Origin: JBBATK01 sp044228285
GTDB lineage: Bacteria > Bacteroidota > Ignavibacteria > Kapaibacteriales > NICIL-2
Assembly (NCBI GenBank): GCA_044228285.1
Contig: JBGAVD010000002.1
Location: 124,001-188,000 of the forward strand
Length of the DNA stretch: 64,000 nt
Reading direction: 5' to 3'
Shown here: positions 1-10,000 of the stretch, piece by piece
Layout of the letters: each line of letters opens with the position of its first letter
How positions within the stretch are numbered: position 1 is the stretch's first letter
Program-made: the position numbers and the translations under genes
Notes under the pieces: generated by a model
What the model was told of the DNA's origin: nothing
What the model saw: only the letters and a program-made list of their open reading frames with translations
Databases searched by the model: none

Positions 1-488
1 TGCTTTACGGCATAGGGAGTTCATCTAAAGATCGCTATCTCGCAGAAACAGGTGTCGTTATGTTCTGCGCAGATGTTGCCTCGCTCGCGGTTGTGTTCGC
101 CACGAAGAATATAGTGCAGCGCGAGCGCCCATTTCGTGCGTATCCCAATTGTATCACACCAGGAGCGGATGATGACTACTATTCGTTTCCTTCGGGTCAT
201 GCTACTGGCTCTACTGTCATGGCAACCTATCTCAGCCTACGCTATCCCAAATGGTACGTTATCGCACCTTCCGTGTCGTATGCAGCATACACCTGGTACG
301 CCAGGATGAATCTAGGAGTTCACTATCCAAGCGATATTCTGGTTGGCATCCTTGTCGGCGCTGCTACCGGAGTGCTAGCCTATGAGCTAAGCGATGAGCT
401 TGCCCAGCGCGTTCCTGAGCTCTTGCCGACGGCAGGAATTGTGGCACCAACAGGCGGCACTCGCTTCAGCTTTTCCATACCGTTCTAA
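1..488 (+). CDS. PAP2-family phosphatase, 5' truncated by the window edge
   Basis: The frame is open from base 3 to the TAA at 486-488, so the gene starts outside the window; the ATG at 60 is internal. The three signatures of the PAP2 / vanadium-haloperoxidase phosphatase superfamily are present in order: KNIVQRERPF (K-x6-RP), FPSGHATGS (PSGH) and RMNLGVHYPSD (R-x5-H-x3-D). Hydrophobic segments between the motifs fit a membrane-embedded enzyme with its active site at the membrane face. Family members dephosphorylate lipid phosphates such as undecaprenyl pyrophosphate or phosphatidic acid, but the substrate cannot be told from this fragment. The second motif has Ala-Arg where many members have Ser-Arg; otherwise the catalytic set looks intact. 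Confidence 0.9.
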   Translation, partial: LYGIGSSSKDRYLAETGVVMFCADVASLAVVFATKNIVQRERPFRAYPNCITPGADDDYYSFPSGHATGSTVMATYLSLRYPKWYVIAPSVSYAAYTWYARMNLGVHYPSDILVGILVGAATGVLAYELSDELAQRVPELLPTAGIVAPTGGTRFSFSIPF

Positions 489-918
489 CTAGGCTGAGTG
501 CTTATCGCATGCTGGCTGATATTCGGAGAACTGTTTGGCGCAATTCAGTAGCCGAACGCCATGACGTCTTCGTGACCAGACTACATGAGAGCAGAGACAG
601 CATGCTGTTGTATCGCTGTTGCCTCTATCTTGATTCGAGGCACATCGATAGCCCAGCCTGTCTCCTCAATCTTTCGTAGGACTTTTCGAGTCGGAGCCCG
701 TTAGACAGTAGTCTGAGATCCAAAAGTCTCAAGAAACGAGGCGGAAATCCTGCTCCGATCTAGCTAAGCAAGGACCGTGGAGGTTCAGATCTAAAGTCCT
801 GTAGTCGGACGTGCAGGTAAGGCGATAGTGGCTCTCAATCGAACTCCGAACTCTGGCTCTTTCGTATCTTTGTAATCTGTGACCGATTGCCTCGATTACT
901 CAAGCTGGACATAACTCC
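489..918. other. Intergenic region, no gene seen
   Basis: This stretch lies between the PAP2 gene and the E1 gene. I see no convincing ORF, tRNA or strong hairpin. Its only readable element is a -7 promoter box near the right end, listed separately. Confidence 0.5.
865..872 (+). promoter_or_regulatory. Bacteroidota-type -7 promoter element (TATCTTTG)
   Basis: TATCTTTG matches the Bacteroidota sigma consensus TAnnTTTG exactly and lies 46 nt upstream of the E1 start codon. No clear -33 TTG is seen at the expected distance, so this is a candidate only. Confidence 0.45.
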
Positions 919-3405
919 GTGAAAAATTCTAACGCATCCTCAGCACCGATTTCTGCTTCACCTACTGCTAATGGCAGCAGCAAGAAGAGTGCGGCGACAC
1001 CCCAGTGGACCTCCGACACTGAAGCCATCCTAAATGACTACCGAATAGCCTGTGAGAGTCGCCAAGCAAGCCTCTTGGGACGCAAAGAAGTTTTGTCCGG
1101 CAAGGCGAAGTTCGGAATCTTCGGCGATGGAAAAGAGATTGCCCAATTGGCAATGGCTCGCTCTTTCCAAAAAGGAGATTTCCGAAGTGGCTATTATCGC
1201 GATCAAACCTTCATGTTCGCAAAGGGGATTTCTAGTGTTCAGGAGTTCTTCGCACAACTCTATGCACACACGGATGTTGAAGCAGAACCAGCGTCAGCCG
1301 GACGTTCAATGAACGGTCACTTCGGCACCAGAAGCTTGAATGAAGATGGTTCGTGGAAGAACTTGATGGAGAACTACAATTCATCGGCGGATGTCTCCCC
1401 AACAGGATCTCAAATGCCGCGCCTCGTGGGCTTAGCCTATGCTTCGCGACTCTATCGTGAGATTGAAGAGCTGCAATCGATGACGAATTTTTCGAACAAA
1501 GGACAAGAAATCGCGTTTGGTACGATCGGTAATGCAAGCTCTGCAGAAGGTATGTTCTGGGAGGCTGTGGATGCCATTGGCGTGCTCCGCGCACCAGCTC
1601 TTATCTCCATCTGGGATGACGGTTACGGTATCTCCGTACCTAATGAGTTCCAACACACCAAGGGCGATCCCGGTGCCCTACTCAGTGGATTTCAACGTGA
1701 ATCTGGTGATAAAACTGGATATGATATTTATACAGTAAATGGTTGGGACTACCCAGCTCTCGTTGAAACCTACAAGCGCGCAACAGAACGGATTCGCAAT
1801 GAGGGATTTCCTGCGATCGTTCACGTGAAAGAACTGACACAGCCGCAAGGACACTCGACTTCTGGCTCACATGAACGTTATAAGTCGAAAGAGCGTCTGG
1901 CCTGGGAAGCTGAGTACGATGGACTTACGCGCATGCGCCAGTGGATTATTGGTCAAGGTATTGCCAGCGCAGAGAAGTTAGATGCCATCGATGCAAAAGC
2001 GACAGAGGATGTTCGCCTAGCGAAGCAGCGCGCGTGGGATGCCTTTGTTGGACCAATCTCGTCCGAACGCTTGATCGTGCTACAATTGATTGAAGATGTC
2101 GCTAAGGCAGTGCCCAGTGCAGCCACAGCGCTTGAAAACTGCGTGAATGAACTGCGCTCAATTCGCGAGCCATTCCGTAGTGATTACTTTATTGCGATTC
2201 ACAAAGCACTACGTAGCGTTCGCGGACACCAAGCGGATGCAATCACCAAGCTCATCGCATATCGCGACGCTCAGGAACTTGTACAGAAGGATCGTTATTC
2301 CAGTCACTTACATAGCGAATCGAGCGAGAATGCACTTCGCGTTCCACTGGTTGAAACCAAGTACACTGATGACTCAGCCGTGAAGGTTGGCTTCGAGGTT
2401 CTTAATGCTACCTTCGACTATTGGCTGAAGAAAGATCCACGCGTGCTTGCCTTTGGTGAAGATCTCGGAAAACTCGGTGACGTGAACCAAGGATTCAGCG
2501 GTCTCCAAGAAAAATATGGCGCGCTGCGAGTAGCGGATACCGGTATTCGTGAATGTACCATTCTTGGACAGGCTATTGGCTTGGCTATGCGTGGTCTCCG
2601 TCCAATTTGTGAACTGCAGTATCTCGATTATGTCTTGTATGCTTTGCAAATCATGAGCGATGATCTGGCAACGGTTCAGTGGCGAACAAAGGGAGGACAA
2701 AAAGCTCCGGTTATCGTTCGAACACGGGGTCACCGTCTGGAAGGTATCTGGCATAGTGGCTCGCCAATGTCTGGAATAGTTAACCTTGTACGAGGCATGT
2801 ACGTTTGTGTTCCTCGCGATATGACTCGCGCTGCTGCCATGTACAACACCTTGCTGCGCAGCGATGAACCTGGAATCATTGTCGAGGTACTCAATGGCTA
2901 TCGACTTAAAGAACGGTTGCCAGACAATGTAGGGGAGCATACCATTGCGCTGGGCGTGCCCGAAGTACTTCGTAACGGAACAGATTGTACCATCGTTACC
3001 TACGGTGCTAGTTGTCGTATCGCTCATCGCGCTGCCGACATGCTCGCCGAGTCTGGAATTGAGGTTGAACTCATCGATGTTCAAACCTTGTTACCTTTCG
3101 ATCGAAATGGCGTGATCGTCGAGTCGTTGAAGAAGACGAATCGTATCCTTTTCCTCGACGAAGATGTTCCAGGCGGTATTACTGCGATGATGATGCAACA
3201 AGTAATCGAAGTGCAGAATGGCTATCGCTATCTTGATTCAGCTCCACGTACTCTTTGTGCCCAAGCACATAGACCTGCTTACGGAACCGATGGAAACTAC
3301 TGGTCGAAGCCGGAGGCTGAGCATATTTATGACACAGTGTACGAGATTATGCACGAAGCAAATCCCGCACAGTTTCCTCTGTTCTTTAAAGCTTCATCGC
3401 ACTAG
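919..3405 (+). CDS. Fused alpha/beta E1 of a branched-chain 2-oxoacid/pyruvate-type dehydrogenase
   Basis: This 828-residue protein joins both halves of a thiamine-diphosphate E1 in one chain. Residues about 35-410 are the alpha part, with the TPP/Mg region reading IGNASSAEGMFWEAVDA followed by WDDGYGISVP. After a linker, residues about 475-828 are the transketolase-like beta part (AFGEDLGKLGDVNQGF, then the C-terminal transketolase domain with EVELIDVQTLLPFD). The enzyme decarboxylates a 2-oxoacid and acylates the lipoyl group of an E2. Such fused E1 proteins are common in Bacteroidota and Chlorobiota and are often named 2-oxoisovalerate dehydrogenase; substrate choice between pyruvate and branched-chain oxoacids is not visible. 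The start is GTG, followed by a low-complexity Ser/Ala/Asn-rich N-terminus. No E2 or E3 gene is in the window. Confidence 0.9.
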   Translation: MKNSNASSAPISASPTANGSSKKSAATPQWTSDTEAILNDYRIACESRQASLLGRKEVLSGKAKFGIFGDGKEIAQLAMARSFQKGDFRSGYYRDQTFMFAKGISSVQEFFAQLYAHTDVEAEPASAGRSMNGHFGTRSLNEDGSWKNLMENYNSSADVSPTGSQMPRLVGLAYASRLYREIEELQSMTNFSNKGQEIAFGTIGNASSAEGMFWEAVDAIGVLRAPALISIWDDGYGISVPNEFQHTKGDPGALLSGFQRESGDKTGYDIYTVNGWDYPALVETYKRATERIRNEGFPAIVHVKELTQPQGHSTSGSHERYKSKERLAWEAEYDGLTRMRQWIIGQGIASAEKLDAIDAKATEDVRLAKQRAWDAFVGPISSERLIVLQLIEDVAKAVPSAATALENCVNELRSIREPFRSDYFIAIHKALRSVRGHQADAITKLIAYRDAQELVQKDRYSSHLHSESSENALRVPLVETKYTDDSAVKVGFEVLNATFDYWLKKDPRVLAFGEDLGKLGDVNQGFSGLQEKYGALRVADTGIRECTILGQAIGLAMRGLRPICELQYLDYVLYALQIMSDDLATVQWRTKGGQKAPVIVRTRGHRLEGIWHSGSPMSGIVNLVRGMYVCVPRDMTRAAAMYNTLLRSDEPGIIVEVLNGYRLKERLPDNVGEHTIALGVPEVLRNGTDCTIVTYGASCRIAHRAADMLAESGIEVELIDVQTLLPFDRNGVIVESLKKTNRILFLDEDVPGGITAMMMQQVIEVQNGYRYLDSAPRTLCAQAHRPAYGTDGNYWSKPEAEHIYDTVYEIMHEANPAQFPLFFKASSH

Positions 3406-3515
3406 CACCTGACCTGTCGAGAGTGCTGACTACGCTTAGGTATCTTTAAGTAGATAGAGCTGATGAACGAAGCTCAGCAGGTGTTTTTTGTTAGCGCGAG
3501 CAGCTTCGCTGCCTC
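3406..3515. terminator. Probable transcription termination region between convergent genes
   Basis: Downstream of the E1 stop, CACCTG (3407-3412) can pair with CAGGTG just before a six-T run at about 3484-3489. About 10 nt further right is a compact hairpin, GCGAGCAGC with loop TTC and GCTG-C-CTCGC (one bulge). The two flanking genes converge here, so a bidirectional terminator is expected. Pairing was read by eye and not folded. Confidence 0.45.
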
Positions 3516-3576
3516 GCATGCGAAGACCCATCAACGTACTCATGCCGTGTCTGCATGGATGTAGGTACGGCTTGTG

Positions 3577-4098
3577 CTAGTGCGCGTCTGATCGACGCCT
3601 GAATCGCAAATGTTGGTAGAGGCCATCTCCGGTTTTGCCCAAGCGAAAGACGAGAACTAACTCTTGTTCGTTGATCTTCTCAATTCGACATCCATCAATC
3701 ATGGAACGCTCGTCGTGCGTGATACTATAGGCTTGAATACTGCTGTCGCGAATACTCCACGTGCCTCTCTCGAAATACTCAACTCTCTTCTTAAAAACTT
3801 GTTTGTAGCTATAGCTGCTGTCGATGTGAAACTCGCAACGTAGAGAAGTGTAGCCTCGCTCAAGCAGAAGGTTCATAGAGTCTGCTGCGTGTCGTTCTCG
3901 TAAGAAGATGCGCTCCCTTGCTCGGGACAACGTTCTTGTCACAACAACGTCATATCGCTCTAAAGTCCATGAGCCCACTAGCTGTGAGCCTGCGGTGCTC
4001 TGTGGCATGACATCCACAGAGCACGCAGATACAACGAACCAATACATCAGGCTGATGGCGAGATATCGTGGTCTTGCGACAAACACATTCCAGATCAC
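3577..4098 (-). CDS. Lipocalin-like lipoprotein, coupled to the TonB receptor gene
   Basis: This 173-aa protein has a hydrophobic N-terminus ending in a lipobox-like FVVSAC, so it is probably an exported lipoprotein. The mature part begins with a LVGSWTLERYD segment, a wording typical of small lipocalin-like lipoproteins of Bacteroidota, and is rich in beta-strand-like and charged residues. The start is GTG and overlaps the TGA of the upstream TonB-receptor gene by 4 nt (GTGA), so the two are almost certainly cotranscribed and translationally coupled. Its role is unknown; position suggests a surface or periplasmic accessory of the receptor. Confidence 0.7.
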   Translation of the reverse strand: MIWNVFVARPRYLAISLMYWFVVSACSVDVMPQSTAGSQLVGSWTLERYDVVVTRTLSRARERIFLRERHAADSMNLLLERGYTSLRCEFHIDSSYSYKQVFKKRVEYFERGTWSIRDSSIQAYSITHDERSMIDGCRIEKINEQELVLVFRLGKTGDGLYQHLRFRRRSDAH

Positions 4099-6539
4099 AG
4101 TAGTTCAATAGGCACAGATAACTTGAACACGAAAGTACGTCCAGGAGCAGAAACACCAACTTTCGAAGTGAGCGGATTCATATCCGCGTACTTCAAGCGA
4201 CTGAGGTGATTCTGATAGTCTGTGTTGAGAATGTTGTTCACACTAAAGCTAAGACGCATCGCTTTGACTCCGAGTACAGCAAGCTCAGTTTGAATAGAGA
4301 GATGAAGCAGATCATAGGCTTCAGTTGCGGTTTCGGTTCCATAGGCTGAGTAGATTGAGCGTTGGGCTAGAGTGTATTCGGATGTGAGTCCGATGCTGAG
4401 TGAACGAAGTGTTGAGCTGATGGATTGGAACTGGGCGCGCAAACTACTTGTCCACCGTGGAGCTGGCGTGAAGGGCAAGTACTTGGTTGAATCTGTTTGA
4501 TTGGGCATCGTCGCGATAACCATTCCGAATGTGTTCTCGAAATGCAACCAATCGAAGGGGTGTGGATGAATGTCGATGGAACATTCAGCTCCGTAGAGTA
4601 AAGCTTGTGACTGTTCATAACGAAAAACCTCTGTGCCTTGGATGGTTGAGTCGCCACCTCCGACGGCTTGTAGTTTGCGTTGAAAGATGAAATTGTTGAT
4701 AGAGTTCGAGAACACAGATGCGTCAATGTGTACGTGCTCTGTTTGATAGAGCAGTCCAAGGTCAAATTGTGTGTTGTTTTCTGGAACGAGATTAGCATTG
4801 CCAAGTTCATATCGCTGACTACCTTCGTGCATACCATTGGCGGAGAGCTCGTTGATGTTGGGATTACGAAATCCGCGTCCAATATTAAACTTGAGAGTGA
4901 GATTCTCCGACCCCTGCCAGCTAGCTCCAAGACTTGCCGACAGACCAGTTGTGCTCCTATCGAGGGAAGTGAATTGCTCTGTGGCTAACGGACCTTTTGT
5001 TGTCACTCGACCGAGCGAATCCAGATAGAGCGCGTCGGCGCGTGTATTGCGTGTGTCAAAACGAAGTCCTGCGGAAAGGTCCCACTGCTCAAGGTGTGAT
5101 GTTCCGACGACAAACGCACCGAGATCAAAAACATGGTAGTCAGGTATCAGGTACTCGACGCCAGAGTTCTCGGAGTTTTGCAGCATACCATTGACGCCTG
5201 AGCTGACGTCCAACAGAGTGAGTGCTGCGAAGTTTGTGCGCAGATCATAGGTCCACGTTTGAAGATCCATTGCAAGGCTTGGTGTGGAAGGTTCGACCAC
5301 ATCGCCGAACTCGCGACGTTGGTTCATCTGCCAGCCGAGATTCAAACGAAAGTTGAGTTCGCCGAGCACCAATTGGTTCTCGCTATTGACTTTTGTGTGC
5401 TCTACTCGTTGTCGAGGTAGGAGAATGTTATATCCTGTTTCATCTTCAGCTCTAGCTGGAACTGATACAACTTGATTGCCGATGACGACTTCTTTTAGGA
5501 ATCGTCCACTGCTATCGCGAGCACCCTCGACCATACCTGGTTCTAGCAAGTACTGACTTAGGTGAAGTTGAGAATACCCCCAAGTTCCTGTGTAGCCAAA
5601 CACACCGTGGAGTGCCTCAGAGCGAAAGCCCGAGTTCATTACATATCCATCACTGGCATTGGTGTATGCGTGCGCTTGTTGTCGGGTATAGCGAAGATCC
5701 CACATCCAGCGTTGGTAGTTTGCTTGAGAAGACAGAGATACGGAAGCTTGACCATTGTTCGTTGAATAGTCTGCGTCAACACCAGCAAGAATTTTACCAT
5801 CCTCAACCGGATGTGCTGTGAGCAGTTGTACTACACCAGCCAGAGCGTCAGATCCGTACATAAGGCTTGCAGGACCTTTTACTATCTCAGCTGTTTGCAC
5901 TCCAAACGGGTCGATCTCGACCCCGTGTTCATCGCCCCATTGTTGACCTTCTTGGCGCACTCCATCATGCATCACCAGAACACGATTATATCCCAATCCA
6001 CGAATGATAGGCTTTGCCAAGGCGGGTCCTGTGCTAAGTGCAGAGATGCCAGGCTGTGAAGTCAGTGCTTCGATAATGTTTGAAGCACTACTTTGTCGCA
6101 GAGCTTCTTGAGTAACAATGCTCACAGCCAAAGGCATACGTTTCTTCTCAGTGGCTTGCGAAACCCCGCTTACTACCACTTCCGGTGTTTCGATGAGCGA
6201 TTCTTCGAGTTCAAAATTGTGAAGTGAAGTAGTACTGAGATCTATTACTTCAACGATGGCTTTGTACCCAAGCATACTCACCCGAATGTTGCTTCGCGTG
6301 TGCGGCAGCTGTACTATTCGATAGCTGCCGTCTGAGCGAGAAATAGCGCCGCGCTTCAGGTCGCTTAGGTATATGGAGACTCCCGCAAGACCCTGGCCTG
6401 TCTTCTTGTCGAGTATTTTTCCTTCCAAGACGTGATCTACTTCCGGAGCTGCGTGCGCAGCACGCTGCGCCGTACAGAGTTCTGGCAATACGATTGAAAG
6501 TGCAAACAGAAGTGTTGCACTGTACAAGAGGTGTTTCAT
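4095..6539 (-). CDS. TonB-dependent outer-membrane receptor with carboxypeptidase-like N-terminal domain
   Basis: The 814-aa protein starts with a signal peptide (MKHLLYSATLLFALSIV... ending near CTAQ). Next come a carboxypeptidase-regulatory-like domain (about residues 40-115, GKILDKKTGQGLAGVSIYL), a TonB plug (about 130-240, with RGLGYNRVLVMHDGVRQEG and SLMYGSDALAGVVQ), and a C-terminal beta-barrel ending in aromatic/hydrophobic strands. I chose the ATG at 6539 rather than an upstream in-frame start because it gives a clean signal peptide. The neighbours, a His/Cys-rich exported protein upstream and a lipoprotein downstream, point to metal import, perhaps zinc or copper. The metal is inference; the family also imports siderophores and glycans. 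Confidence 0.88.
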   Translation of the reverse strand: MKHLLYSATLLFALSIVLPELCTAQRAAHAAPEVDHVLEGKILDKKTGQGLAGVSIYLSDLKRGAISRSDGSYRIVQLPHTRSNIRVSMLGYKAIVEVIDLSTTSLHNFELEESLIETPEVVVSGVSQATEKKRMPLAVSIVTQEALRQSSASNIIEALTSQPGISALSTGPALAKPIIRGLGYNRVLVMHDGVRQEGQQWGDEHGVEIDPFGVQTAEIVKGPASLMYGSDALAGVVQLLTAHPVEDGKILAGVDADYSTNNGQASVSLSSQANYQRWMWDLRYTRQQAHAYTNASDGYVMNSGFRSEALHGVFGYTGTWGYSQLHLSQYLLEPGMVEGARDSSGRFLKEVVIGNQVVSVPARAEDETGYNILLPRQRVEHTKVNSENQLVLGELNFRLNLGWQMNQRREFGDVVEPSTPSLAMDLQTWTYDLRTNFAALTLLDVSSGVNGMLQNSENSGVEYLIPDYHVFDLGAFVVGTSHLEQWDLSAGLRFDTRNTRADALYLDSLGRVTTKGPLATEQFTSLDRSTTGLSASLGASWQGSENLTLKFNIGRGFRNPNINELSANGMHEGSQRYELGNANLVPENNTQFDLGLLYQTEHVHIDASVFSNSINNFIFQRKLQAVGGGDSTIQGTEVFRYEQSQALLYGAECSIDIHPHPFDWLHFENTFGMVIATMPNQTDSTKYLPFTPAPRWTSSLRAQFQSISSTLRSLSIGLTSEYTLAQRSIYSAYGTETATEAYDLLHLSIQTELAVLGVKAMRLSFSVNNILNTDYQNHLSRLKYADMNPLTSKVGVSAPGRTFVFKLSVPIELL

Positions 6540-6634
6540 AGTAAAGCAATGGTTCGTTCTTGAAGTCAGAGTTGATACAAAAGAGTACAAGGCTTGAACA
6601 ACGCTTGTTCAGGCCCAAGAAACTATCATGTCTA

Positions 6635-6988
6635 TCAACTCAATGGTGGGGAACGACCAACGGAAGGGAGCGTGACGATTGCACTACTAGCACCATCAGC
6701 TGGAAGAAAAGTACACTCAACTTGGGCGAAATTGAAAGGTATGGCACCGTAGCAAACCGCATCGCTTTTATTGAACGTAGCGGTACAGAGATCGCAGTTA
6801 GAGTGACTCTCGTCAATGCTCTCATGAGCATGATTAGAGTGTGAGCAGGTATGCGCATTATGATCTGGCAGCACCTCTTCATGAAGGTGAGTGACCTCGG
6901 CAAACAAGAACAGCACAAAGCTCAAGCAGCTCAAGAAACTGATGAGTCTGTTGAGAGGAGCGTGTCTATGTGCTAAGGAGGTTTTCAC
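6635..6988 (-). CDS. Small exported histidine/cysteine-rich protein, likely metal binding
   Basis: The 117-aa protein has a hydrophobic segment (LISFLSCLSFVLFLFAEV) followed by a dense run of histidines and cysteines: HLHEE, DHNAHTC, HSNHAHE, and an SHSNCDLC (CxxC) motif. Similar short H/C-rich exported proteins are frequently encoded beside TonB receptors in Bacteroidota. It lies 95 nt upstream of the receptor on the same strand. The start is GTG at 6988 with no Shine-Dalgarno. I infer that it binds a transition metal in the periplasm or helps signal metal status. Another frame overlaps it on the same strand, but the signal-like N-terminus and the His/Cys pattern favour this one. Confidence 0.65.
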   Translation of the reverse strand: MKTSLAHRHAPLNRLISFLSCLSFVLFLFAEVTHLHEEVLPDHNAHTCSHSNHAHESIDESHSNCDLCTATFNKSDAVCYGAIPFNFAQVECTFLPADGASSAIVTLPSVGRSPPLS

Positions 6989-7022
6989 TGCGGAAGGAGT
7001 GGCCCTGTTCGATCATGCAAAA

Positions 7023-7061
7023 AATAACGGCGACAAAGATAGCATCTTTGTCGCCGTTATT
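7023..7061 (-). terminator. Strong rho-independent terminator (18-bp perfect stem)
   Basis: AATAACGGCGACAAAGAT (7023-7040), a 3-nt loop, and its exact reverse complement (7044-7061). On the minus strand the stem is followed by a run of T residues, so it ends transcription of the 1651-aa gene whose stop is at 7084. One arm also contains TATCTTTG on the minus strand (7041-7034). Confidence 0.85.
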
Positions 7062-7083
7062 GAAAAACGAAAGGTGATTGTCG

Positions 7084-10000
7084 CTATTTGATGACAACAA
7101 ATGGACGCCGAATGCTTCGGGTTTGAGTGCTCAATTGGAGACTATAAACTCCAGTACTGAGGCGAGTTAGATCGCGATCTACTGTGTAGACCCTATTTGG
7201 GCTTGCATTGAGGTCAAATTGATCAACTACTTGTCCGGTTTCGTTGAACAGTTCAAAAGAGTAGACTCCAGCCTCAACTGAACGAACCTGAACATTTAGG
7301 TGATCGGAACCCGGGTTTGGACTCAGGAGCATTTGTAGAGGGCTCTGAGTGGTTCCTAGTAATCGACTACCATTGGCGGCGCAAATAGTTGTGCAGTACT
7401 CGCCATTGCCAAGTCCAGTGTTCGAAATGGTTGTTGGGTGCGGACCACTATTCGTCCAAGCAAATTGAACCAGGTAGACCGAATCACATTCCTGAGCACC
7501 CAGCATCGCAGCACCGGCAATGGTCGCTATAAGGGTGGGCTGTTGTGACAATCTGTTAGCTATCGTGTCGACGCTTATCTCCAAGGTTTGTTGATTTCCA
7601 ACAAGGTTTGGATCTGGGATGAAGCGACCTACTGCTGACTCAATGCGCATAGCATGAAACATGTCTGCCGGTATACTGACTTTAGCATTGAACTGCAGAG
7701 TATTGCTAAAGCTCACGAGTGAATCAAGCGATGCGTACATGTTGATCTTGACATCGGTGTCCGTAGGGTCAACAATTGTTGACTTCTCTAGCCACACGCT
7801 GTAGTTCACACCTGGTAAGACGTTTCCATGCAGGTACAAAGGAATGCTATCCGTGCATCCTAGGCTTGCAGAGAAGTACTTCACGTACATTGTGTCACGG
7901 AAATCGCCGGTTGAGTCGGCAAGAAACTCAATATCCATAGAGTCCTTTTGACGTCCTGGCGGTGATATCACGGTTCGTGTTGGGACAAAAACTTGACGTC
8001 CACGTGTTGTCGATTGAAACTTGATTTCTAAAGACTGCGTGTGATCATTGAACACATGCATGGTCATCGTTTTGTTCTGACCTTGCTTCACCGATCCAAA
8101 CTCCATCGTAGTAGAATCCAAGTGAAGGGGTACATCCCGCCAAGCGCTCAACTGAATTGTATCATGTATTGTTTGATTGTTAATTCTGTAGCGCACAACA
8201 AGGTACGCGCTCTTCGCACCAACTTTCGTACCTGCGCCTCGGTAACTCACACTGATTGCCTTATTGTCACCCGCTTGCGGCGGTATGATGTAAGGGAAGG
8301 AGCTCCAAGAGAGCGTGATAGGGAACACAGCTGCGTCTTGACCTTCAATGTAGACTGTGTCCATTAAGCCTTGGCTGCTGTTGTCAATATTTCGAATTGA
8401 GATGTTGATGTCTGCAGGTACTACACAAGCTCGGACAGTGTCGAATCGAATGGGAGCAGGGCTAAAAATTAAACCGTTGTTTGTAGGATGTACGAACACA
8501 GGAACTTTGATGGAGTCAATACAGGGGCAGTTGACATAAATGGTCAATGTGTCGTTAATGTCGCCTAGTGAGGTCGGGGTGACATTTACAGCTAGACTAA
8601 TACTCTGTCCCGGTGAGATGTCGATGCTGTTTGGAACCACTTTAATCTCGGGATGCTGAGAACGGACGTCTAGAATACACAAGAGCGTGTCTGTTGCATT
8701 CTTCATTCCTAGCGGTAAGCTGGACTGACTATTAACTGGTGCATTGTTAAAAGTTAGACTCTTGTCTATCAGATCCAAATTTGATTGCACTTGTTGTGCT
8801 GTCAGGTACACGGTAATGGTACGAGCACTATCATCAAAGACCCGGATTGCTATTTGCGCTGATTTTAGCGAAGCGCTCAGATCAGTTGGGTCACCGGTGA
8901 ACTCAACAACATAGAGAACAGAGTCAGCCACCGTGTTCATGACCGTACTATCAGCCTTTGGTTCCTGAACTACGCGGAATCGAGCAGCGTCTGGTCCTGT
9001 CAGCACAGCAGGGGCATATACCTTGCCTGGGCTACTACCAGTATTCTTCAGCCAGAAGCTGTCCCGTTTAACTGTGCAACGAAACACACGACCAAAGCGT
9101 ACGGTGTCGACGGTTGGTAGAATTGAGGCATTCGTGCCAATACCACGGGGATGGAAACTCACAGTAGCGGGGCACGATGCGCCAAGCTCTTCAACAATCC
9201 AGTCCAAGTTAAACTGGTAGCTTTGAGCTGAGTCTGGACTAAAGGTCAGAATAAAGACAATGCTATCGCCAGGTGCTAGCACTCTAGGAACAGTGTCTGG
9301 AAACATCATCGACATCGACCAAGGTTTTGGTACAGTAGGCACTTTCTTAAAGTTCGCCGAATCCAGTCCTGAACCAGTGTTCCGTATAGTGAAGCGACGG
9401 GTAAGACTCTTGCCAACTTTCACGTAGCCGAAGTCTTCCAGCTTCGAGTCATAACCGTTCACGCGGGTCTCAACCAGGGTCACCTTAAGAGGTATGAGCA
9501 CTGTCGCAAAGCACGAGTCTGTTTTCCACTCGAGTTGTAGAGTGTCATAATACACTCCAGCAGCGCCACGAGGAACGCGAACGAGAAAATGCGCTGTATC
9601 ATTTAGTACCAAGTTGCGTTTATCCATCGTAACGTTGAACACACCACTTGTTCCTCGAACTTTTATGGATGTTACGTCGATAGTCTTCTTCGAGATACTA
9701 ACATTTCTAATTGCATGATATTGCTGTGCGCCAACGTTTGCGCAAACCCGGTCAAAGTCAATGGAGTAAACACCTTGCGTTTCAAAGTTGGACGCAACAT
9801 TGATGTAGGCTACGCGTTCTTGACCAGCCAATATCGTATAGTCAACCGTTAAGATCTGAGGCGTAGTACCAATGGGGAAGCGGATGAGAAGTCGATCGCT
9901 AAGTGTTCCTTCGATCGAGAGATTTTGAAAACGAACAATCACTCGAATCGAGTCCTTCGACTTGATAAGAATCGACTTCATTGGCTTTGGGCTGTCAATG

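Noticed and set aside
1500..1620. IGNASSAEG instead of GDG in the E1 TPP motif as loss of function
   Set aside because: I believe fused Bacteroidota E1 proteins often show this variant, and the rest of the active site is intact, so I do not treat it as unusual.
2374..3084. 236-codon minus-strand frame inside the E1 gene
   Set aside because: It lies wholly opposite a strongly conserved coding region and has no recognisable motif.
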